Source: Omphiscola glabra (Eukaryota; Mollusca; Gastropoda; Lymnaeidae). Taken from it: a DNA stretch of 64,000 nt. The stretch is from contig OZ024808.1 of NCBI GenBank assembly GCA_964017045.1, positions 15,809,784 to 15,873,783 on the forward strand. The letters are read 5' to 3'. This document shows, one piece after another, positions 22,633-34,600 of this stretch (position 1 is the stretch's first letter; every line of letters starts with the position of its first letter). Made by a program: the position numbers and the translations under genes. The notes under the pieces are model-generated. The model did not search any database. It was not told the DNA's origin and saw only the letters and a list, made by a program, of their open reading frames with translations.

Positions 22633-25600
22633 CTGGGGAAAAAAAAAACATGAACAAGGTAAGGAAGTGATTAGTGTTGTACATCATCTATTGTTTGTTT
22701 AGGAATGTTCCCAAGAACAAGGTAAGGAAGTGATTAGTGTTGTACATCATCTATTGTTTGTTTAGGAATGTTCCCAAGAACAAGGTAAGGAAGTGATTAG
22801 TGTTGTACATCATCTATTGTTTGTTTATCTTAAAATGTATCAGGAGTAATGCCAATGATATTTGAGTTCTTTGTCTTTAACTGAATTACTGATAGTCCAA
22901 TTGGTTTTTCTCATTCTATCTTTTACTTGTTTCTCTTCTGTGCAATTGTTTAGAACACACTACAGCAAGGAATTATGACATGTTATGGCTAGCACTTTAC
23001 AAAGTGGCTCTTATAACTAGCACTTTACAAAGCTGCTCTTATTTGAACTTTAAGAAACTAAGTGAAGCATTAGCTTGATTCAAAATTACAACTGCTATTT
23101 TCTTGAATTCTAAAGAGATGCTGAGTTTTGACTCACCCCATCCACTGTAGTCAGCCTCTTGGGGTTTCTGAGTGGTTGGTGGAACAGGCGTGGGGCTCCC
23201 ACTGCAATTCAGCTCATCCGTGTTGTCACCACAGTCATTCTTGCCATTACACAGCCATTCTTTCCTCATACAGATTCCATTCTCACATCTCTGAGTTGAG
23301 GTGCATGCTGGGGAAAACATGATAAAGGAGCATGCATGAAGAATACAAAGGGAAATAAAGTTACAGTAGTTTTAAAATAAGATGTAAATATAAACAGCTA
23401 CAAGACTTTAGTTTGGCACCAAATTGGCCGGCTGTTAAATAATCCTTTTAATTTCACAATTTTCTCTTTTTAACTTGCTTTGTAAACAATTTTCTCCAAC
23501 GAACAGTTTAACATAGGACTTTTCTTTTTATATAAATATTTACACCCAGTAACTGTTTAATAAACTTGTATCATAATAGTTAGTAATAAATTTGTATCAT
23601 AATAGTTAGTAATAAATTTGTATCATAATAGTTAGTAATAAATTTGTATCATAATAGTTAGTAATAAATTTGTATCATAATAGTTAGTAATAAATTTGTA
23701 TCATTCATAATAGTAACTATTGGGTTAGAAATGACGGTTGACGGTTTTCTTAAGTGCAGGTTTTTTGTTTGACAAACAAATTATATTTTCATAAAATAAA
23801 TAATAAGGTTTAATTTTGGTATGACTTTCTTGATCCAAATTTTGAGAGGTCTCTGAATGCAAAGTGAATGAGATCAAGTTAAAAATGCTGGGTAAAAAAT
23901 TGTGTTGAAATTATTCAAGAAGGAAACAAACCAATAAATTCCCAGTAACAAATCCAAGCTCAGTCTGTGACAAATAATTCATACTTAGCTAGGGAAATAT
24001 CACATTCAAGCCAATACAATTTTGGATTTAGCTCATTTTGGTCTGATTTATTTATCCTTGCTGGCCTCATTTATTCTTCCTGGTCTCATTTATTCTTGCT
24101 GGTCTCATGTATTCTTGCTGGTATCATTTATTCTTGCTGGTCTCATTTAACCTCATCACTGATATTTATCCCAAAATATGTTTTATCAACTTACTTTGGG
24201 TTTCAAAGGAGATGTTGAATCCACCTGGCAATGCTTCGGTCAACTCCAACTTGATGATAAGCCGATCACCACGAGAATAGCCGACTTGGTTGAGAGCAAA
24301 ATCCAGAGATTTATTCTTCAAAGACTCTCCGTCAAAGATTTTCAGAGACTGCTTGCTGTGGAGGACAATGAACAGCCACAAGTTATTTCTTTCACTACAC
24401 AATATTAGGACAATGAACAGCCACAAGTTATTTCTTTCACTACACAATATTAGGACAATGAACAGCCACAAGTTATTCCTTTCAACTACAGAATATTGCA
24501 GCAAACAACGGTCAGAAGTTTGATCAGATGAGACTTTACTGCGGGAGATTCTTAATGGAAAGCTGAATTAGATTACAGCTCCAGCACACAAGAAAAACAT
24601 AGAAAACATGTGTCTTCATTTTGATATGGTCTTAGAAAAGCCGTAAGTTATTGCCTGGAGCCTTGATTGCTTTTGATTATGTGATAAAAAAGAAACAATG
24701 ACAAAGAAAATCAAAATTCAGAGATGATTAATAACACATGATGGACTCATAGTCATTGTACTCGGCTGAAGCGTGTTATGTGTGTGTGTGTGTGTGATCT
24801 ATGCAGAGCAGGTGATCTATGTAGAACAGAGCTGTCCAAACTAGGTGGGGTTGTACTTTAATGAGGGCTGAAGTGTATGCGAGTGTCGGGCAAATATTTT
24901 GGAGAAACTTTTGATTCTACGTCAAATTAATAACTACTTGCAAGCTTCTCTTAAAATGTTTGAAAATATTTGCATACTGATAAATGAAGACAATAACAGG
25001 GATATGTCTGATTACATCTAAATATATCAAATGAATGCCTGTATGTCTCGTATGCGCTCATACACCATTCATGCAATTGCGATAAAACTGTGGTGAGTTG
25101 TTGTCCACAAGCCTGCGCATTTTTCTGAGTCACTACAACCCTTTTAAAATATTCCTTTTTTTTCTTGTATGAGCTTTGTAAAAAATAATTTACGTATGCG
25201 CATTTATCCGAATATGATAAAACTTTGGTGAGATGCTGTGCGCACGCAGGCAAACGTTTTTTAATTATTATAGCCTTTTTAAAATATTCCATTTTGAGCC
25301 AGGGGCCCTATGTTCGTTTTTTCTTATATGAGCTATATAAATATAATTTCAAACCGTATGCGCTCCAACACCATTCATGCAATTGCGATAAATTTTTGGT
25401 GAGTTGTTGTCCAGAAGCCCGTACATTTTCCTAAAACATTACAACCCTTTTAAAATGTTTTATTTTGGGACGTTGGGCTAAATCCATTTTTTTTGTTATA
25501 TGAGCTATGTAAATATAACTTCCGTATGCCCTCCTATACTATTTATCCGATTGCATAAAAACTTTGGTGAGATGTTGTGCGCATATCCGCAAAGGTTTCT

Positions 25601-28600
25601 CAATTATTCAACCATTTTAAAATATTCCGTTTTGAGCCAGGGGCACTAAATTCATTTTTTGTAATATGAGCTACGTAAATATAATTTTAAACAGATCTAA
25701 TGCATGGTTGGATAGAACTTTAATTAAACAAATAGCGACATTTAATTTTGTGTGTGACATAATATTTAGGTTTCTGAAGTAATACAACCATTCTACAATA
25801 TTCTGTTTGTGGCCCGGGGCCCTAAATTCATTTTCCCCCTTATTTTAGCTATTTAAATATAATTTCAGGATGCGTTCTTATACCATTCATCTGTTTGCGA
25901 TAAAACTTTGATGAGTTGTTGTGTGCACGCCCACAAAACACACAACTATTGTACAACCATTTTACTATATTCCGTTTGGGGCCGGGGGCCCTAACTTCGT
26001 TTTTTTTTTCTTATATGAGCTATATAAATATAATTTCAAACGGAGCTATTGCATTGGTGGGTGGCATTGAATCAAATACAAACTGCGGCATTTCAGTTTG
26101 CATGTGACATATTTAGTAGATTTGTGAATTTTACAATATTCTGTTTGGGGCCGGTGGCCCTAAATTTGTTTATATGTCCTAAATGAGCTATATAAATATA
26201 ATTTCAAACATAGCTATTGCATGGGTGGATCAATCGCTACAAGTGTCTCACATGGACAGCTGTGTCTGGCCTGCTCAAGCTTCAAAAAACCTTCTAATTT
26301 ATTCAAGTACGCACCAGGCTGTAAAAACATATCAAAATATTGTATATAAAAAAAGTACTTCAAAAAACAATTAAAACACAAACACTTTATTTCTATAAGT
26401 GGCACTGCACCGATGGTGGGTACTCTGCTTTAAATTATCACATTCTAGCGAGTCAATGAGGTTCTATTGAGACAGCATATAGTTTATGTATGTGTCTGTA
26501 TACTTTATAAGAGCTTTAAATCTCGTATTTGCCCCCCCCCCCCCCCCCAAAAAAATATCTACTGTGTAACAATACAATCGACGTCAACAATATGAAAAGT
26601 TAGGAAGGCTAAACAGCGTAGTTTGAATTACAAAATCAGATGAGTCCAAGTCCTTTTTTTAAAAACCAAATTAATGGATTACCCCACCACAGTATGGTGG
26701 GCACTATGTTCTCTTGTATACTGACAGTATGGTACAAAACAGTATGATACTCATAGTATAGAACTATGTTCTCTTGTATATTCCCCTTCTGATACTCACA
26801 TTTTGGTAGAATCTTTTTCAAGGGCGGTGATATTGAACCTGACAATATTTGTTGAGTTGGTTTTATCCGTTGTGTTCTTGACATCGATGGACCACACACA
26901 GAGACTATTGGCAGGCAAGGAGGATGGGACAGCCACATTAAAAGTGAAATGAGATGTCAGGTTGGCTCCACAGGCTGAGAGGGATTACATTGAAGAAATG
27001 AAAGATTCAATAAGAACATTTCACAACTAGAACATTTCACAACTAGAACATTTCACAACTAGAGCATCAGATGCATAAAATGTGCGTAATTGGTTATAAA
27101 ATGTTGCTACTAGATAATGTATACAAGGAACTGTTGCTATTAGAAAATGAATACAAGGAACTGTTGCTATTAGAAAATGTATACCTAGGACTGGTGCTAT
27201 TAGAAAATGCATACCTAGGACTGGTGCTATTAGAAAATGTATACCTAGGACAGTGTTCAAGTTTTGTGAAGTAAATAAATCGTGTAACAAGGCTTGAATA
27301 AAAAAGACAATATATTTCTTTTTCCTGTCTTCTTCTCGTAGGGCAAATCATCTTTCATTCTGATTTATCAAACTACTCTAAGCTTTGTATTAAACATCCA
27401 ACAAACCTTATAACAGACACCAGACAAACAACTTACTTACAGACACCAGACAAAGAACTAACTTACAGACACCAGACAAACAACTAACTTACACACACCA
27501 GACAAACAACTTACTTACAGACACCAGACAAACAACTAACTTACAGACACCAGACAAACAACTTACTTACAGACACCAGACAAACAACTAACTTACAGAC
27601 ACCAGACAAACAACTAACTTACAGACATCAGACAAAGAACTAACCTACAGACACCAGACAAACAACTAACTTACAGACACCAGACAAACAACTAACTTAC
27701 AGACACCAGACAAACAACTAACTTACAGACACCAGACAAACAACTTACTTACAGACACCAGACAAAGAACTAACTTACAGACACCAGACCATCAATTTAC
27801 AGACACCAGAGAATCAACTAATTCTCATACACCAGACAAGCAACTTACTTACAGACACTAGACCATCAATAGACACCAGACCATCAACTAACTTACAGAC
27901 ACCAGACCATCAACTAACTTACAGACACCAGACCATCAACTTACTTACAGACACCAGAACATCAACTAACTTACAGAGACCAGACCAACTAACTTACAGA
28001 CACCGGACAAACCTATAACTTACAGACACTGGACAAACAATTCACCCTACTTACAAACGCCAGACAAACCTACTTGGTCTCAGATAGCTGACTTTAGCTC
28101 CAGATCCCACCTGGCTGCTGTCCCCTTCAGTGGGAGAGTAGAACTCTATCTTGGTTACATTGGTTGCATTGACCAGCAGATCTGCTGTTGGCGTCACATC
28201 TCTTCCTGGAAATGAATATGGACGAGAATTATCTTCAACAATGAGAATAAATAAGTTCAGTGCATATTATTTAATTAGTATAAACATTAGCAGCTTTTTG
28301 GAACATTTTTTTAACAACCAATCTCAAAGACAAAAAAAAAAAAAAGAAATTATGGGGGTTTTTTGTTTACATATTATTTTTTTCAAATATTGTATAAAAT
28401 AAAAGGGTATAACAGAATTGTCCAATTAACATTAATGTTCATGACTAGCCTTGAAATTAACCTCATACATTTGCCCACAGTCGAGACCTACCATATCCGG
28501 CCACCACTTTGTCATTTTCTGTCACATTGAGTGAATGGCCCGGGGCCAGATTGAGACTTTGAAAGGTCAGCAGGATCAACTGTTCAGTTTGAGCATCATT

Positions 28601-31600
28601 GATGGTCCATGCACATTTGGCATTGATTGGATACACATTGGGGTAGTTAGGGGTGGTAAGTTCACCCTTGGACTTGAGCACACCTCCACAAACTGGGGAT
28701 TAAACATCATGGAAGGAAGATTTGTAGAAGTTATAACATAGACAAGAAAACTAAGCTATATCAGACCTAATGGTCCATACGTACCAGGCTGTATCTTGGG
28801 GGAGGGGAGGGGGGAATAAAGTGAGAGGGAGGAGGATGGGAGATGGAGGGGGAGAATTGGGAGAGAGAGTGAGGGGATTCTTTAGCTTTAATGTAGTGTA
28901 CCTAAGAATTTTCTCTCAACAAATGTTATTAAAACTTGTTTGAGTTTCTCGTTTACTCCATGATGCACCGGCAACCACAATGGTTAAGAAATGATCAACA
29001 ACTATTCATTTTAATTTGTATATTGAGATATTTCTGTGAATCAGTGTATTCCAACGAAATCAAAGAAACTATTTAATGGCTAATTTTACTCATGAGGGTG
29101 ACATGCTGTCCCAGGCTGAACATTTTCCGTAGTTTGAGAGTCAAGAGAGTTATGCAGTCTTCAGTTAGTTGGAGTCCAATAAGATTAACTCTAATCCAAA
29201 ATGAGTGCAACATACAGTTAGAGTAACACCAATGTACTATGAGGTCACTATCCACTAAGATTAATGACAATGTACTAATGAGGTCACTGTCCACTAAGAT
29301 TAATGACAATGTACTAATGAGGTCACTGTCCACTAAGATTAATGACAATGTACTAATGAGGTCACTGTCAACTAAGATTAATGACAATGTACTAATGAGG
29401 TCACTGTACACTAAGATTAATGACAATGTACTAATGAGGTCACTATCCACTAAGATTAATGACAATGTACTAATGAGGTCACTATCTACTAAGATTAATG
29501 ACAATGTACTGATGAGGTCACTATCCACTAAGATTAATGACAATGTACTAATGAGGTCACTATACACTAAGATTAATGACAATGAACTAATGAGGTCACT
29601 ATCCACTAAGATTAATGACAATGTACTAATGAGGTCACTGTACACTAAGATTAATGACAATGTACTAATGATTTGTATGCACTTAGTTAAGTGCCAATGT
29701 ACAGGGAGTTCATTATCCAAGATGTATGCCAATTTACTATGAGTTTACTATCCACTAAAATTAATGCCAATGTACTATCAGTTCACTATGCACTAAGCTG
29801 AATGCCAATGTACTATGAGTTCACTATCCACCAAGATTAATGACAATGTACTAAGAGTTCACAATCCACCAAGATTAATGACAATGTACTATGAGTTCAA
29901 TATCCACAAAGATTAATAACAATGTACTATGAGTTCACTATCCACCAGGATTAATGACAATGTACTATGAGTTCACTATATACTACGATGAATAAAGAAA
30001 AATGTACAAATACTTTTTTTTTCACAATTATTTTTTTAAATCCCTTAATTTATAAGCCAAACAAATTGTATAGAATAAAAGGGTATATACAGATTTCTAC
30101 AATTAACATTAATGTTAAAGACTAGTGAATGCCGGACATGTAGGTTAATGTGGATATCATCCAATATTCACCGCTCATACATGGACATGTAATTTTGATA
30201 ATGATCCAATTATTCACCGCTCATACATGGACATGTAATTTTGATAATGATCCAATTATTCACCGCTCATACATGGACATGTAATTTTGATAATGATCCA
30301 ATTATTCACCGCTCATACATGGACATGTAATTTTGATAATGATCCAATTATTCACCGCTCATACATGGACATGTAATTTTGATAATGATCCAATTATTCA
30401 CCGCTCATACATGGACATGTAATTTTGATAATGATCCAATTTTCCCCGCTCGACATAAAGATGTAATTTTGATAATGATCCAATATTCACCAAAGACAAC
30501 ACAAGAAAACAAATAGCATTTACCTGAGTTGACAACTTCATATCTCAGTGCAGTTTTACCTGGTGATGGGTCAGCTGTATTTCTTGTAAGATCAACCCTG
30601 CCAGATGGAGATGTTAGTGACATAAAAATATCTAACCTTATGATATGGTTAACATATAATACTTAACGTTATGATATGGTTAACATATAAATACTTAACG
30701 TTATTATGTGGTTAACATATAAATACTTAACATTATGATATGGTCAACATATTTTTACTTAACGTTATGATATGGTTAACATATAAATACTTGAACTTAT
30801 GATAATGTTAACATATGATGGGTGTATAAAGAGGAGGGGCGGAGAGGTTGGTCTAACCCCGACGGCACTTTATGTCCCCTTCACATGCTTATTTTTTTTT
30901 AAGTAATCGGTTCACAATGTAGTTTTCCTTAATTATTAAAGGACTAGCCCAGTGGTTGGCAAATCACATCTCGTGAGTGGCATGCAGCTCTTTAGCGACC
31001 TGGGTGCTGCTCTGCCAGTCAACCACTAATCGGTATTGACTCAGGAGAACACATTCTTGACAGGTTCTTGAAAAGAAATTTTGCTCTTAAAGAATGTTGA
31101 ATCGTGCTCGCTGCTGATTTTTGGCTCTTTTTGCTGTGTTTGCCGACCACTAGCCCATGTGAAAGCTCCAGCATATGGTTTTCCAACCTTAACTATGCCT
31201 GGCAAACCCTACAAATTATTTAACAAATTTACGCACCCCCTTAGACAGTAACAATGTATTTTAAATTTTGAAAATAATTTACTTCTAATTTTATTATTGA
31301 ATTGCAAAGAGAACTTGTGGGGTTTGAAAACAAACTTGTGACTTATTATATACCGGTAGAGGAAAATGATAATAATGAAGAACTTTGTTTAAAATGTGTT
31401 GTTTTTTTTCAAATTTGAGGGCCCACGATAAATTTTTGATCATTTTGGCTCCTGGTTTGAATTCAGAGTTTGCCTTCTCTTAGATGACTTGTCGTCCAAG
31501 GCTAGCGAGTCCCATCCACCCGGGGATGCTTGAGATGTTGGCTTTCGTGTTAACATTGATATCATGGCTTAAAAACAAATGTCTCCTCTGCTCTTATCAA

Positions 31601-34600
31601 CTCATTTCATAGCACCACTTGAAATGCCAGCTCCCCCCCCCCTTGGCTGGGGAGCCCTGCTCTACCAACTCCACAGCTTGCCCTGTGTTAACTGCACACC
31701 AGCTTAACAGATCATGACAAACTTTTAAAAAGCCTCAGCAAAGCTGTAACTGTAAAGCTAAAAGAGAACAACTCATGGGAACATACAACTTCAAACAGAT
31801 TAACTCATTCCCGACGGTTGCGACTAAATGCGTCCTTTGGGGGTTTCGACGGATGCGTCCAAATGCGTCCCGGCGCATAGTGACATACCTCTCTCATTTG
31901 TAGTTAAATATAGCAATGAAATCTCGCGTCCCTCGAGACCTCCGGCGATGGCGTGATTCTGTGTGATTTTAATTTAAAAGCCAGAAATTTTTTATCGTGT
32001 TTCACTTTAAAACTACATGTGCTTAATTAAGTACGGCGCGTCAAGATCTAGCATATGTTTGTCCAAGGTGCCAAAAATCTATTTTTCGGCCATTGTTCAT
32101 TATTTTTTCGCCCCTAATGTTATATTTTTATTAAACCTTATCCATTCTTTGATGCATTCGCCCTTAATTCATGAACATTTATTAATATTTAGCAGCTTAA
32201 AAAAATATTTTAAAATTGTAAATCAATTTGAAAACGGAGTTACTTCTCTTTCTCAGGAATATACATTAAGTACAGAAGTATTAGCACTGCCATAAAAAGG
32301 AATATAAATTAAGTACAGAAGTACTAGCACTGCCATAAAAAGGATAAAAAAAAAAAGCAGGGAGAGAGTTAGGATTACAAACAGATTCTAACCTGATGCC
32401 TTCCTGAGCTGCTCCGTGGACCTGCAAAAGGTTAAATTCTTGTTCCGCAGTTTCACCAGATGACACTACAAACTGAGCGATAACGGCCGAGCTGTCCACT
32501 CCTGAGAAAACTTTCAAGGAGTCACGAGGCCTCAGAGTGAGGCTGTCCAGGTACAAGATAATCCGACCTGCCAAAGTAGCACAAATCAATTGCCTTGTTT
32601 GATTTAAGATTTGTTTTTATTAATTAAAATTTAGCTAAAGGTTAATTATTATTAGATTTAGTTGCATCTGATCTTATCAAAAAAAAAGCAAGAATGTGTT
32701 TGAATGCGTTGGCGGTTTGAAAGAAATTTTTTAATGCAAATTAAATCTGACCATCATTTGTTAGAACAGATCAAAATAGAATCTAAATTTATAGACTGGT
32801 TTTGAGTCACAATGTGAGAGGATATTGTTTAAAATTGCAGTGTCCAGAATTTTGCTCACCATCTGTGTTAGTATTAGGGATGACAGTGTAACGGCAAACT
32901 CCTGTCACATTGCTATTGTAGTTCCAGGAGCCACTGTTCCCGGTGGCCAGCTGGTCACATCCTGTACAACAGCAAGGGAGAGAAGTTGTTATAAAATGTC
33001 AGAGAAAATGATGATGTGTGATTAATGAGTACAAAATGTTCATTGAAATGAACCATTCCAACATTCAATATGTTCAAATACATAACATGTTCATTTTTAC
33101 TGTTTGGGAGCAAACAGTTCTGTCATCACATTAAAACAAATTAAAACAAGTTTATATGTCATCACATTAAAACAAGTTCATCTTTCATCACATTAAAACA
33201 AGTTCATCTTTCATCACATTAAAACAAATCAAAACAAGTTTATATGTCATCACATTAAAACAAGTTCTGACTAGACTTTCTTTAACTGTTATATTAGTTG
33301 ATATTTATAAACAGCTCAAACACAACCACCATTTATTTAATAGTTTAAGTAAAATATATATATGAACTAAATCATTGTTAATTATATGAAATTAGTAAAA
33401 CAAAGTAAGGTTAAACCTGAAAAAAGGAACACAACAAAACAACGAATGTGTCGGCAGGAAGCCTTCATCAGTCAACAAACAGAAAAAACAGAATACAGTT
33501 TTAAAATAGCACTTAGCTGAGAAGTAGTATCCAAGAGGTCAGCAAATGAATTGCTTCTTAGATTCTACTTCTCAGCTAAGTGCTATTTTTTAATTTTATT
33601 CTGTTTTCAGGTTTAACTTTACTTTGACTAATTTCCTATTGTGCTAACCTGATTGTAGTCTCTCCCCTTATTACTCTTAATTATATGAAGAGGTTTGTGA
33701 ACCTGGTGTAATTTTGCATGACACTTTCCATCCCTTATAACATACATACTGTATTTAACATGACCTTTACCATCCCTTATGACATACATACTGTATCTAA
33801 CATGACCTTTACCATCCCTTAGTACATACATACTGTATCTAACATGACCTTTACCATCCCTTATTACATACATACTGTATCTAACATGACCTTTACCATC
33901 CCTTATTACATACATACTGTATCTAACATGACCTTTACCATCCCTTATTACATACATACTGTATCTGCTACAAGGAAGATGATTTTAAAAATACACTGAA
34001 CTCATGTCAGTATGCACATCTTAATCAATATATGCACATCCCAAACCCTACATGCACATTTTAATCAAAATAGGCACATCTTAATCAATATATGCACATC
34101 CCAAACCCTACATGCACATTTTAATCAATATTGTGAACATGTCAATCCCTATATGCACATCTAAATCCCACTATGTAATACCAATCCCTATATGCACATC
34201 TAAATCCCATTATGTAATATCAATCCCTATATGCACATCTCAATCCCTATATGCACATCTCAATCCCTCATCATTTTTATATTTCCTCGTAAGCCTTTTA
34301 GCATTACCTTCCCTCTTAATTTACACGCTGGTCCATTGTAATTAACAGTCAACATGTTCATGGAATCCTACCGTTTATGCTCAATCGTGATCATAAGCCG
34401 ACTTTTTTAAAAACAATTTGGGGTAAAAAGCAGGGTGATCGGCTTATGAGCACGTCATGGGAGATTTCTATAAATTATCACAGCCCGTTGATTCTATTAA
34501 TAGAGACTAAGAGAATAATGGAGAACAAAAGTAATTAGCATAAAGCCCTGAAAAATTGGGTCACACATTAAGTCCTCATGTTGGGACACTGGCATTTTGT

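Noticed and set aside
22484..22687. ATG upstream of the transmembrane segment as start of a separate small membrane protein
   Set aside because: The sequence before it is a T-rich acceptor, and the segment continues exon 18 in phase.
29073..29742. Overlapping ORFs on both strands (STLSLILVDSDLI / MRSLSTKINDNVL)
   Set aside because: Products of a 39-bp tandem repeat whose length is a multiple of three.
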